Below, in pieces: positions 22,651-38,200 of a stretch of DNA of 64,000 nt (positions are counted from its first letter, which is position 1; each line of letters begins with the position of its first letter). The notes under the pieces are model-generated. The model saw only the letters and a program-made list of their open reading frames with translations, made no database searches and was not told the DNA's origin. Made by a program: the position numbers and the translations under genes. Source of the DNA: Sipunculus nudus (lineage: Eukaryota > Annelida > Sipuncula > Golfingiida > Sipunculidae); the NCBI GenBank assembly GCA_026874595.1, contig CM049306.1, forward strand, positions 93,547,642-93,611,641, read 5' to 3'.

Positions 22651-23973
22651 TAAGCTTAAAGAGTCGAACTATCAGAACAACAGTGTCTGTTCTCCTCATC
22701 GTACAAGCGGAAATGAGCGGACACCACACCCAGTATTCTTGTCTCGTTAGAATGCTCGTCATGCTATTTCGAGCCGTCGTAAGATTCATCGAAATAATGA
22801 TCACAGATATTTGAGTCCGGATGGTGTATACTTACGCTTTTCTTGTTTTTTCTTTAATGCTGATCCTAAACTTATTAACCAATTGGCTTATCCTACCCGT
22901 TCATTATTTTGCATTTGAAGACCACCGTAGTTTCGTCCCAAAATGTCAGATGGCGCTTTATTATAATGAAGACTGACTGAACTATTTTAATATTAATTGG
23001 CAGCACAACAATACGCCCGTTACAAGCGAACATTTCGTTTCGCAGGCCATAGAGAAAACTTGCCTTCTTGATTTCTAAATTAAATAAGACAAAAGTTTAC
23101 TTTGAACTCTACTTACCACATAATCCTCAGGATTAGATTCAGGGGACAAACTCCTTTCAGCCTTGATACAAAGTCGTAGTAGTTGCTGAAAGATGGCGCT
23201 GCGATAGTCCTTTAAAAAAATAATTTGAAATATCTCTGAAAACAAAGAAAATTCCTTCCCTTAGGACACATTTGGCATCATTCCGAACAGTTCAAGACTA
23301 TACATATGCATATCAGAGGCGTGGCCACAAAGAAGTGACACATATTCTATTAACTTAATTATATAAAAAAGTTCTATATCTGTGTTTATGAAAACATTTA
23401 AAATTTTTCTTTATATATTGATACTAATATTTTATGCCGATAGACTTTTGATTTCATGCATATATGAATATGAATATCTTGCTTCTATCAGCAAAGTTAA
23501 AGACATTGTTGAAGCAATATATTTAATGATGGAATAATGACAAATGTATTATTTAATTAAAATAATTAATTATTCATGCAACAAGACATGAGCAGTATAT
23601 TTTCAATATAGTTTTGTAAATGGATGCACGAAATAGTATCAGTTACGATTGAATGTATAAGCAAACCATTTCATTTGCTTCTGCCTTCCAGGTATAAAGG
23701 ATTTGTGCTGGCTGGAGTGACCTGGGACACGCTTCGTAATGCACCGGCTTATTTCCTACCTCTTCACGCTTGTGTATGCACGCTTCTTGTTTTACCTTTT
23801 GTGACTTATATCGACCGGCAAACTGTATTAGATTTATCATTTCATGATTCACTTGATCGAGCCCCCCTTTTGCAAAATATTTTCTCATGAGCATCTCCAG
23901 GGTGTGGGGTTGATCATGTCTTGTAGGGCATATAAAAATGTTTGAAAAAATAGGAATTCTCATGTATTTCTAT

Positions 23974-24038
<65 letters not shown>

Positions 24039-24122
24039 CCTTTTCGTAAATGTTGATGCCGATTGAGCTTGCTGGATTATTATTTGACATTTTAAATAGG
24101 AGATTAAACATGTTGAGTGGTC

Positions 24123-24180
<58 letters not shown>

Positions 24181-25654
24181 AAGCAGAGATTGGCAAGGTG
24201 ATCGCATGGCTACTGACACCGGCTTGAAGCTGTTTTAGGGCCCAGGCTCGGCTTTACTCATAATTCTATTGAGATGTTTGGCCCAAAAGTCTAAACCCCT
24301 TTCGGTCGCCAGAGTAAGTTTCACCTAAACCATATCCTTTCCAGTGGATAAAATAACTTAAGTTAGACTATTCGACGGAGTAATACGGACAACTTTATTC
24401 TACCCCCATGGAAAAAAAAATAAAACCTGTTTCGAAATGTATAAAATTCTACAGGAGACGTCATACATGAATGTAATACTCTGTAAATCCTCTTGTTTAA
24501 ATACAGATGTTCAAAAAATGCAGTTTACAACTTTAAAGAAAATGGAAATTATGAAAAAAGGAACATTTATTTTTGCACACAACCACAGCATAAAAACGAC
24601 GTAGCTATATGATATTAGTCCTTGTCTACGAAATATATTTACTGCGACAAAGGAAAAAGACTTCAAAACTAAAAGATATATTAAAAAGACACCCAACCCT
24701 GGAGTTACAGGAACGAATGCTGTTTCCTTATCTCTTTTCAGCAAAATCATTTTGTCAGCATTTTCACCGACAAACATACAGACATTTTGGTTCAAAAGAT
24801 GTTGACTACACGTACAAGTTGGCATTTTACTGCAGTTATTGTTAATTTGTTAATCGTTTTGCTTTCTGTCTGGAATATTCTTCTTGCTTTGTCCGAATTT
24901 TATCCGATACGGCTTTATTTCTGGATTACAACTGACAAAGGGATCGTGATAATAATCACAGGTTAAAGTACATATATGCTTGAATTCATTTTAGGTATTA
25001 TATACAACTAAATGTAGCAAATTTAATTTTTATAATTCAAAGTAGACATTATTCCATCCTATTTTTAACTAATAAGATATCGTTCCTGGAATATATAATA
25101 AATTTACGCTGACTATATAAAGCAGGAACAGTATGTTTTTACAGTGTCTCCCGGTAATAATAATAAGCGGTAGAGTCTTTTGTAGAATTCTTACATATAC
25201 ACTGGCGCCATTCAGATGAAGTCTTAATGGTATAAAGGGTATAATGTTGGTCCAGAAGAATAGCACCGAAACCATAACTAAAGTTGGTTACAACTCTTTT
25301 TATCTTGAGGAATGTCAGTCAAATATTATGTTTTAAAAGTGCATATATTGAAAACTTCCAACATAATTATCACCCTACAAATATCATAAATTAATTATAC
25401 ATGGTAAAAATAAAATTCCATATCGAATATCGGGGGAAGGCGGTTCAAATGAAATATATTAAAAAACAGAATTGTAGACTTTGGTTCCAGTTATGAGTTT
25501 ACTATGAAATATTTGATCTTAACCTGGTTTAAAATTAACTTATACTGGAAACATGCATAATCCTTTTTTTCTAAAATTTCTTAATTAATTGTAATATATT
25601 TGAAATGTGATTAAGTGTATATATTTGAAATGTGCCATACATACGCTAAAAAGG

Positions 25655-25688
<34 letters not shown>

Positions 25689-26609
25689 CAAGTCACCCCA
25701 TTTCCCCAACCCTAGAAGAAAAATGGTATTTTCCTCGACATTGTATAAATTGAAAAAAAAAGTTTGATCTACCCGCACGCACAATTGTGGTGAACCCAGA
25801 ATATGCACAAAAGTCCAAACCTTCCCTGGCATGGTGCGATACCCACCCTGTATTGCCTGAAATAATTAATTCAGCGTGTGAACTTATTTGAACGATTTAT
25901 AGACTCAAACCAAGATGAAAACAGCGGCGATGACTTTACCTCGTGTCCAAATTGAGCGATAATCTGGTCATTTCCCATGCAAATAGGTATGGATATTTCA
26001 TAAAATTTATTTGCAGCCCTGAAATTCTTTTATTTTTTTTATTTGCCAGCTAAGAACTTTGAAAGTGTTCAAGACTTTTTAAAATTTAAAATAAGATACA
26101 TTTTTTATTCTTGAATACATCATCTGTTTATGTAACTATCTTGTAATCTAAGACCTATATTCATACGTGTTTTGTTGCGACATCTATTGTTCATCATACA
26201 ATCAGGTGTGGAAATGTCTGGCAAATCTTTCAAATTATAAGTTTAAAACTAAGGAAAAATATAATATATAAACACGATTGCTATATTCTATTTCTGAAAT
26301 CGAAACCATGTGGTTAAAAGATAGGCCAAGTCATCCCGTTATCTAAAACATGGCCATGTATGTAATATGTAAAGAATGTTCTTTATTTCTGGCAAGGTTT
26401 CTGAAATCTCTAATTGCTTTTCGTAGGCATATATATATATGCACATATATGCTTCGTTCTCTTTTCACTCAGTTTCGTTCATTCATTCGTTCATTCATTA
26501 TAATTTATGAAAAGTCCATTCGTATGAGTTTTAGAACAATCTTGAATTGCTGTCTTGTCATGCATGCATTCGATTTCGTATGTTGAATGCATTCTGTGAA
26601 CCTGACAGT
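22651..26609. other. Long non-coding stretch with microsatellites
   Basis: (GT)n/(GA)n lies at about 23975-24034, (TA)n at about 24124-24178, and (TA)n/(TG)n at about 25656-25688. Open frames at 23624-23963, 24511-24845 and 26350-26586 show no domain. Nothing else recognised. Confidence 0.55.
23975..24178. repeat. (GT)n, (GA)n and (TA)n microsatellites
   Basis: Three dinucleotide tracts within about 200 bp: GT (about 23975-23988), GA (to about 24034) and TA (24124-24178). Confidence 0.95.
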
Positions 26610-27785
26610 TTTTAGCTCAGCTGACTGAAAGTCAACTGAGGTATAGAAATGGCGCTTTAACCGCCGTCCGTCCTGCCGTCTGTTCGTCCCTTAGCAAGGC
26701 GCAAATCGTAGATGCTGACCCTATAGAAGCTTCTACATGAACTTGCATAGAGGTCAATAAAAAATAGCCTTGGAAACCCCTGAAATAGAGTCACTGCGAC
26801 CTATATCATCCGAGCAATGGGCCTTGTAAGACCCCCCCCCCTATAAAACCTACAGTATCTGATAATTGATGTATGGATTGTAATGAATCTTGTCTTGAAT
26901 TTTGACCATGGCGTGTTTGTCAGTTCCCGAAAAACTAGTGGCACCACCTCTATTTTTTCTGATTCTTAAATTTTTAAAAAAATTTTTGAGACCGTCAAAT
27001 GATATCAATTTGTCAGCTGTAGTTTCATCTAGTGTCCCGAAACCTGGTGTGTTTATTTTACATAAGAGGGTGCCATATAGTAACCTGGTCCGTTTGTTCA
27101 TCTTAGCGACTGTCTGTCGTGCCGTCCATCCATGAATGCGTTTCCGGTTCTAGTTTAAATTGACATATTGATTGTAAACTTGACTTATATATGGCCCACC
27201 CACGTGATTTTGGAGTCAGGAGGTCGAATGTCAAGGTAACAGGACCCACTTGATTTAAAAGATTGTGAATGCATTTCAAGCCAAACATTTATTTCCAAAC
27301 CTTCCATCTTGCGCATATATCTGACCTGCCAATAGCGGAAGAACTTATTTGACTTTAGGTTCATGAGGTCAAAGGTCAAGGTCACAGGTCATCTGTCCAC
27401 GAACTCGTTTCGATGATAACTCCAGTTTTGGTTGACATATGGATTGAAAACTTGACTTATTTATGGCCAACCAATAAATCAAGTACACTTTAATATTTGG
27501 GTCATGAGGTCAAAGGTTAAGGTCACAGGACCCACTTTTATATATATATAGGTAAGCCAAACATATCAACCATCTCCCATATTTACTCATCTGCAAATAG
27601 TGGAAGAAACTATGGATTTTGAGGTCACAAGGTCAAAGTTCACAGCATCTTTTTTGGAAAGCTTCCAAATATCCTTATGGACAAATTCGGCTGAGCGTCG
27701 AGACCCATAGGTCCCTATAGTTTGACATTTGTCCAGTCCCCTTGGAACCCTCCCCTGGATCCGCTTCTGTTGTAACAGGGCAGTC
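26610..27785. repeat. Composite of dispersed repeats: AGCTCAGCTGA end, DR1 units, MITE end
   Basis: The left edge TTTTAGCTCAGCTGACTGAA with a CCGTCCGTCC tract (26612-26690) is a terminus of the GGACGG family. A second CGACTGTCTGTCGTGCCGTCC stretch follows near 27107. From about 27170 to 27660 there are diverged copies of the DR1 unit; AGGTCAAAGGTCAAGGTCA is at 27367-27385 and a close variant near 27507. The right end, CCCTCCCCTGGATCCGCTTC (near 27749), is the terminal sequence of the MITE that is complete at 52066-52280. Confidence 0.7.
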
Positions 27786-28535
27786 ATTTTGGGAGTTTGT
27801 TAAATTTTGTTTATATACACATTAATCCGCTGTGAATGGGATTTCTTATTGGCTCTGAGATATAAGTAATATGAAAACACCAGCCAAATGTTTTGTTTCA
27901 TTTATATCTCCCTCTAGTGTATGAATTATCTCATTTTGTAGTGTAAAAGTAAAGAAATTAACGAAAGTGTATAATACTTGTTGTGATTGCATTTCCGCCT
28001 AAGTGGTTCGAAATACCATCATAGATAAATACATTAACTTGGGTTTTCATTTCGAAAATATGTTGTTATGACTGACTTATTGAAACAAAGTGGACCTCGT
28101 TTAATGCTATGTCCTAGTTTTAAAAACTGTAAGACTTGGTAATAGAGAAGTCCCATTATCGCCCGTTGAAAAGGCGTTTGTCCTTCTGGTCGATCACATT
28201 GATTTGTGATCATATGAAGAATTAGTTTAAATATTGGCATAATAGTTTCTGTTGACTAGTCAGTCAGTGAGCACCACCTTCATAACGGCAATAAAAACTT
28301 CTGAATTATCCATTTTACTCAAAAAGGGTGATAAAGCTGTTCACAGATATTTTTATATACGATCAAACTGTTTACCTGAAACCAATCGTGAATTGTTTGC
28401 TGGCCATTTTCTAAAGGACTAATTTCTTAATACGGATCAATATAAATAATGAATTTCCCTGATCGACATTCTCTGGTCACCCAGAGATGTCTTCTTAAAG
28501 ACCACAATCGAAAATGCTGTTTATACTCCTTGTAG
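27786..28535. other. Stretch before the Thr-rich frame, nothing recognised
   Basis: No domain or repeat seen. TATAAATAA at 28441-28449 is a possible TATA box, 65-73 nt before an ATG at 28514. Confidence 0.5.
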
Positions 28536-29161
28536 GTTCACCTGTCGTTTGCCAAAGAACCACTAATCGCCAAAGCACCACAGATTACCTGAGGACCAAA
28601 AATCACCAAGAAACTACATATAATCAAAGAACTACAGATCAAACAATGATCAAGGATCTCCCAAACACCTCGGATCACGTAAGTACCACGGATCAACAAG
28701 GGACCATGGATCACAAATTGACCACGGGTCACTCAAATAACATTAATCAACAAGCGACCACGGATCACCAATGGACCACGGATCACCGAAGTACCACGGA
28801 TCAACAAACCACTATGGAACACCTATGGACCAGGGATCCTCAATTGACCACCACAGATCAACAATGGACCACCACGGATCAACAATTGACTACTACGGAT
28901 CAAAAATGGATCACGGATCACTCGAGTACCAAGGATCAACAAAGCACCACGCATCATCGATGGACCACGGATCACTCAAGGATAGCGGATCACCAAATGA
29001 CCACGGATCACCTATATAGGCCTACGAATATATCAAGCCCAGGTGCAGTAACAACAAGAGCGAACATCATCGACAAAAAGTCTACAAATTACGGCAGCGG
29101 GATCCATCAAATGGATATCGTTGTCGTTATGACAACGCTGTTACCAGGCTACATTCTGTGA
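28536..29161 (+). CDS. Thr/Asp/His/Gln-rich repeat exon: possible C-terminal stalk of the DNase
   Basis: After the acceptor CTCCTTGTAG (AG at 28534-28535) the phase that fits exon 7 reads 207 residues to a TGA at 29159-29161. Joined to exons 1-7 it gives exactly 485 codons plus stop. The body is a degenerate 15-18-bp DNA repeat (ACCACGGATCAnCAA type) coding for TTDHQW/TTDQQL-like units, a mucin-like O-glycosylation style. The end is different: NYGSG small residues, a short spacer, then IVVVMTTLLPGYIL, which has the layout of a GPI-anchor signal. Family knowledge: human DNASE1L1 is reported to be GPI-anchored. Alternative: a separate gene starting at ATG 28514 (MLFILLVGSPVVC, signal-like) under the TATAAATAA at 28441. 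A second alternative is a chance-open minisatellite, since another frame (28771-29019) is also open. Confidence 0.4.
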
Positions 29162-30845
29162 TTTGATTGGAGACCTTCCTCCATGGTCCTTTGAGAATCC
29201 TTAGAAAGTACGCCGGTATAGACCATGTCTTTCAGTAACAAATACTTAAACATGAACATTTAAGAGGTTGTGGTAATAAGTAGGGTTTATTTAATTACTC
29301 CCGTTGTCTAGTCGGACATTGTCTAAAATGTGATAGATGTAGTTTTATAAACGTTTGTATTTTATGCCAGAAAAAAGAAAGTCAAATGAAAACGTTTTCT
29401 GTTGTCATTTTTCATATCAAATCCTCTGTCAGTGAATTATGTTTCACATTTTTTTTCAATTGATGAAGCTTTATATTGGTTATCTTTTTTCCATATAAAA
29501 GTTCAAACCATTCTGTATATCGGAACTTCCTCCCTATATATGTGTAAGACTTTCAGCGTTTGATTGTGTCACACTCATTTCACACAACGTTTAAACATTG
29601 AATCCATCAACCTGCAAAATCTACAAAAAACGCTGATGTGGCCTGAAAGCCAAATAGTAGCATTAACAAGAAGCAATGGCTGAACATCGTCAACCAAAAT
29701 CCAAGCAATTTCACTACATTGACGTTGCAACAACACTGTTGTTCAGGGTTTCAGTATTGATATTTTCATTGGTTACATCAGCGTCTGACGCATGCGCAGG
29801 GAAGGAGCAGCCCTGCACAGCCTTTTGTGCAATTTTGATGTGGCACTTGAATGATACACTTGGCAGGTTTGAATGAACCGTAACATTAACAAACGATAGC
29901 GATTTGTGGCCTATCAATATTCGACAAGTCTTCTGTTTGAACAACCCGTTAAGACAACGCGTCCTGTAAGCTACCAAACCTACAGACTGGCTTTTGTCAG
30001 ACACCCATCAATTTATTTCATCATTTATTATGACAATAAATTACACGGAACAAATATGATATGTCTCATACTGTTTCAGGAAAAGATAATCATTCATTTA
30101 CTAAAATTCAGCAGCATTTTCATAATTTAAATTACTTACTGTTGCAAAAGTTTTCATTCAATACAATTTCTGTGTGCCAATTTATTGATCTTAAAAATTT
30201 GTAACATTGGTTCCCCATCAGTTATATCTGCTCGTGAATTCTATCAATTTATTATCAAAAAGATGTCATTAATTCGAAGAGCGTCGAACCAGTGAAAACC
30301 CTTCGGTCGATCTTCAGCGCCATCTGTTGTAAATAAAGTGAGACAAATTATCCTTTCGAGAAATTCGTCAGCATACGAGACTAATCATTTATACTTAGCT
30401 GTTGGCTTTATTATGAAGGATATTCAACAGGAACGTGTTGTGTTAGGATGTTAAGTATCCCGCAGGTCATATAAAAATAATCACATGTCTGGAGTTAATT
30501 TGAAATAAAAAATCGTTTTGATTGGTTAGGGGGGGGGGGGGGTCTTTGTAGGAGAGGTCTTAGAAACGTACTTGAAACTATGAGTATGACTAATTTATAT
30601 TTATTGTTTAGCTATTTACACTTGCAATCGGTGGACCGCTAGGGGTTATTCCATATTTCATGATAAGGGGCAATTATCAACATCTCATGGATTATGAGAT
30701 ATCATATCTTGACATTTGTTTGATCGGACAGACGGTTCATATTGTTTAAGGCAAATAAGGGTAACTATAGCGATTACTTTTGAAAAGAATTGGTTCCTTA
30801 CTAAATCCCCAGTCACATCTTGTTAACATTGTTAACATCCGGACA
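29162..30845. other. Downstream stretch, nothing recognised
   Basis: AT-rich. AATAAA occurs at 30035-30040 and near 30331, usable as poly(A) signals for an upstream transcript, though far from the stop at 29161. A G run lies near 30529-30541. No gene or repeat unit seen. Confidence 0.5.
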
Positions 30846-31075
30846 TTGTTTACCCGGACGATCCTGATCAGTATTTAACAGCTCGTTCGGATGCTCGTCG
30901 CTCTTTAGCGACGAGGCCTCGCTGGAATTCGACGAAAGTGTTGCTCGGTAAAAGCTCGGTTAGAGATCGCCGGGCCCCCAGCGAGCATCGATGGGTTATC
31001 TTTTGGATCGTCCGAAGCCCGTTCGTTTTTTTAGGTCGGGCGGGCCACTGAGGAGCCTCGGTCGAGTTAAAGAGC
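30846..31075. repeat. CpG-rich foldback segment
   Basis: A CpG- and GC-rich island in AT-rich surroundings. It contains a perfect 9-bp hairpin, CTCGTCGCT (30894-30902), loop CTTT, AGCGACGAG (30907-30915). Outer inverted pairs are GGACGATCC (30856-30864) with GGATCGTCC (31014-31022), and ATGCTCG (30891-30897) with CGAGCAT (30982-30988). No coding frame. It may be a small foldback transposon or a regulatory island. Confidence 0.55.
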
Positions 31076-31411
31076 GTCGCATGAATTCCAATTTAAACTT
31101 TTATATCTAATAATGTCTCACCCTATAAAATACAGGAACGCCAAGAAAGACTGTGAAATTAACCATAAAAAAATATTGACTGTTTTTTTTTTACTTTCAA
31201 ACGACCATGGACAATTAACTTGACCGGCCTCACAGAGAACTGTGCAGGCAGGTGCTGCCATCTGTTAGAGTATTACGTAACTAAAGCAGCATGATCCAGC
31301 ATGCAGCCACAACAGTCTTGTATGAAGCTCACTTAATTTATTTCTTCATTGAAAGGTGCCTTGTCTCATTATGCAGGTCTTATACTGAAATAACCAAGGC
31401 ACATCCCTAAG

Positions 31412-32725
31412 ATGTACATTGCCGGCTGTACTGGACACTCATCTTGTACAGTGTCGACTGTTTTGGACACTCACGTTGTACAATGTCGGCTGTACTTGAC
31501 AATCATGTTGTATACTGTCGGACACTTAGGTCATACAGTGTCGGCTGTACTGGGCACTCACGTTGGACACTGTCGGCTGTACTGGACACTCATGTTGTAA
31601 ACTGTCGGCTGTACTGGACACTTATGTTGTACAGTGTCGGCTGTACTGGGCACTCACGTTGGACACTGTCTGCTGTACTGGACACTCATGTTGTAAACTG
31701 TCGGCTGTACTGGACACTTATGTCATACAGTGTCGGCTGTACTGGGCACTCAAGTTGGTCACTGTCGGCTGTATTGGACACTCATGTTGTATACTGTCGG
31801 CTGTACTGGACACTTATGTTGTACAGTTTCGGCTGTACTGGGCACTCACGTTGTACACTGACGGCTGTACTGGGCACTTATGTTGTAAACTGTCGGATGT
31901 ACTGGACACTCCCTTTCTACACGGTGTTACGAAGACAAATTTTCAGGGGAAAATACTGGGCCGATCCGGGATTCCAACCCATGTCCGGCGTACCAACCGC
32001 TTCGCTAGAAAAGCAAGCTTCACTAGCGAGATAGTTCGGTCCACTCCTATGTCACCCCGTAATAACGGTCTGCTGTACTGGACACTCATGTTTTACACTG
32101 TCAGCTGTAGTAGACACTCCCGTTTCACACTTTCGGCTCTATTGGACACTTATGTTGTACGGTGTCTGCTGTACTGGTAACTCACGTTGTACATTGTCTG
32201 CTGTACTGGACTCTCATATTGTACCATGTTGGCTGTACTGGACTCTCATATTGTACCATGTTGGCTGTACTGGACTCTCATATTGTACCATGTCGGCTGT
32301 ACTGGACACTCACGATGGACACTGTCTGCTGTACTGGACACTCATGTTGTATACTGTCGGCTGTAGTGGACACTCATGTTGTATACTGTCGGCTGTACTG
32401 GACACTTATGTTGTACAGTGTCGCTGTACTGGACACTCACGTTGGACACTGTCGGCTGCACTGGACACTCATGTTGTGAAATGTCGGCTGTACTGGACAC
32501 TTATGTTGTACAGTGTCGGCTGTGTTGGGCCCCCACTGTCGGCTGTCCTGGACATTCATGTTGTATACTGTCGGCTATACCGGACACTTATGTTGTACAG
32601 TGTCGGCTGTACCGGACACTTATGTTGTACAGTGTCGGCTGTACCGGACACTTATGGTGTACAGTGTCGGCTGTACTGGGAAATCACGTTGTACACTGCC
32701 GGCTGTACTGGACACTCAAGTGTCA
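31412..32725 (+). repeat. 32-bp minisatellite (TGTCGGCTGTACTGGACACT unit)
   Basis: About 36 tandem copies of a 32-bp unit; successive TGTCGGCT starts fall 32 bp apart (e.g. 31571 and 31603). Each unit has an internal dyad, GACACT...AGTGTC, separated by 10 nt. Because 32 is not a multiple of three, the repeat peptide cycles through all frames with a 96-bp period, and all three frames stay open. The array is interrupted at about 31912-32075. Confidence 0.95.
31912..32075 (-). mobile_element. tRNA-like SINE fragment inserted in the minisatellite
   Basis: About 160 bp unrelated to the 32-bp unit, with minisatellite on both sides. On the minus strand GGGTTGGAATCCCGG matches a tRNA B-box (GGTTCGAATCC) with one change, preceded by an A-box-like TAGCGAAGCGGTTGGTACG. 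Box spacing is shorter than in a tRNA. Likely a SINE or its fragment; no clear target duplication seen. Confidence 0.45.
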
Positions 32726-35236
<2,511 letters not shown>

Positions 35237-38200
35237 AGTACACCAGGACACATGTTGTTCACAAGAGACATAAAACAAAGAAGTATGATGCACAAGGGAA
35301 AAAAGATAATTCACCATGCCAACACGCTTGATGCACAAGAGGAACAAAGATCAACCACCATGCCAAGACGCATGATGTGCAAGGGGGGGGGGGGGGGGGG
35401 GAACCACCCATCATGCTAATAAGCATGTTGTACAAAAGGGAAAAAAAATCTTCCATCATGCCAAGACGCATGATGTACAAGAGCACAATGATCATCATTC
35501 ATGCCAAGACGCATGATGTACAAGAGGGGAAAAAATCACCTATCATGCCAAGACGCATGATGTACAAGAGGGACAAAAGACCATCCGTCATGCCAAGACA
35601 CATGATGTACAAGAGGGACAAAAGACCATCCATCATGCCAAGACACATGATGTACAAGAGGGACAAAAGACCATCCATCATGCCAAGACACATGATGTAC
35701 AAGAGGGACAAAAGACCATCCGTCATGTCAAGACACATGATGTACAAGAGGGACAAAAGACCATCCGTCATGCCAAGACGCATGATGTACAAGAGGGACA
35801 AAAGACCATCCGTCATGCCAAGACACATGATGTACAAGAGGGACAAAAGACCATCCATCATGCCAAGACGCATGGTGTACAAGAGGGGGGAAAATCATCT
35901 ATCATGCCAAGACGCATGGTGTACAACAGGGGGGAAAATCATCTATCATGCCAAGACGCATGGTGTACAAGAGAGTGGAAAATCATCTATCATGCCAAGA
36001 TGCATGGTGTACAACAGGGGGTAAAATCATCTATCATGCCAAGACGCATGGTGTACAACAGGGGGGAATCATTTATCATGCCAAGACGCATGGTGTACAA
36101 CAGGGGGAAAAATCATCTATCATGCCAAGACGCATGGTGTACAAGAGGGGGGGGGGGGGGGGAATCATGTATTATGCCAAGATGCATGGTGTACAAGAGG
36201 GGGGGGGGGGAATCATTTATCATGCCAAGACACATGATGTACAAGAGGGGGGAAAATCATCTATCATGCCAAGACGCATGGTGTACAACAGGGGGGGAAA
36301 TCATCTATCATGCCAAGACGCATGGTGTACAAGAGAGTGGAAAATCATCTATCATGCCAAGACGCATGGTGTACAACAGGGGGGAAAATCCTCTATCATG
36401 CCAAGACGCATAGTGTACAAGAGGGGGGAAAATCATCTATCATGCCAAGATGCATGGTTTACAAGAGGGGGGGGGGGGAATCATCTATCATGCCAAGACG
36501 CATGGTGTACAAGAGGGGGGATTATCTATTGTGCCAGGATGCATGAATTACAAAAGGGGGGAAAATCAACAATCATGCCAAGACGCATGGTGTACAAGAG
36601 GGGGGAAAATCATTTATCATGCCAAGACGAATGGTGTACAAGAGGGGGGAAATCATCTATCATGCCAAGACACATGGTGTACAAGAGAGTGGAAAATCAT
36701 CTATCATGCCGAGACGCATGGTGTACAACAGGGGGGAAAATCATCTATCATGCCAAAACGCATGGTGTACAAGAAGGGGGAAAATCATCTATCATGCCAA
36801 GATGCATGGTGTACAAGAGGGGGGGGGGAATCATGTATTATGCCAAGATGCATGGTGTATAAGAGGGGGGGGGGAATCATTTATCATGCCAAGACGCATG
36901 GTGTACAAGAGGGGGGAAAATCATTTATCATGCCAAGACGCATGGTGTACAAGAGGGGGAAATCATCTATCATGCCAAGACGCATGGTGTACAAGGGGGG
37001 GGGGGGGGAATCATCTATTATGCCAAGATGCATGGTGTACAAGAGGGACAAAAGACCATCCATCATGCCAAGACGCATGGTGTACAAGAGGGGGGAAAAT
37101 CATCTATCATGCCAAGACGCATGGTGTACAAGAGAGTGGAAAATCATCTATCATGCCAAGATGCATGGTGTACAACAGGGGGTAAAATCATCTATCATGC
37201 CAAGACGCATGGTGTACAACAGGGGGAAATTCATCTATCATGCCAAGACGCATGGTGTACAACAGGGGGGAAAATCATCTATCATGCCAAGACGCATGGT
37301 GTACAAGAGGGGGGAAAATCATCTATCATGCCAAGATGCATGGTGCACAAGAGGGGGGGGGGGGGGAATCATGTATTATGCCAAGATGCATGGTGTACAA
37401 GAGGGGGGGGGGAATCATTTATCATGCCAAGACACATGATGTACAAGAGGGGGGAAAATCATCTATCATGCCAAGACGCATGGTGTACAACAGGGGGGAA
37501 AATCATCTATCATGCCAAGACGCATGGTGTACAAGAGAGTGGAAAATCATCTATCATGCCAAGACGCATGGTGGACAACAGGGGGGAAATCATCTATCAT
37601 GCCAAGACGCATGGTGTACAACAGGGGGGAAAATCATCTATCATGCCAAGATGCATGGTTTACAAGAGGGGGGGGGGGAATCATCTATCATGCCAAGACG
37701 CATGGTGTACAAGAGGGGGGGATCATCTATTGTGCCAGGATGCATGAATTACAAAAGGGGGGAAAATCAACAATCATGCCAAGACGCATGGTGTACAAGA
37801 GGGGGGAAAATCATTTATCATGCCAAGACGCATGGTGTACAAGAGGGGGGAAATCATCTATCATGCCAAGACACATGGTGTACAAGAGAGTGGAAAATCA
37901 TCTATCATGCCAAGACGCATGGTGTACAACAGGGGGGAAAATCATCTATCATGCCAAGACGCATGGTGTACAAGAAGGGGGAAAATCATCTATCATGCCA
38001 AGATGCATGGTGTACAAGGGGGGGGGGGGGGAATCATGTATTATGCCAAGATGCATGGTGTATAAGAGGGGGGGGGGGGGAATCATTTATCATGCCAAGA
38101 CGCATGGTGTACAACAGGGGGGGAAATCATTTATCATGCCAAGACGCATGGTGTACAAGAGGGGGGAAAATCATCTATCATGCCAAGACGCATAGTGTAC

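Noticed and set aside
23692-23720. Terminal exon with good pyrimidine tract
   Set aside because: It is phase-compatible but only nine residues long; no more convincing than 22631 without transcript data.
28441-28520. Independent promoter and gene for the Thr-rich frame
   Set aside because: TATAAATAA is suitably placed, but an earlier out-of-frame ATG at 28449 intervenes and the exact phase fit to DNase exon 7 is a better explanation; kept only as an alternative.
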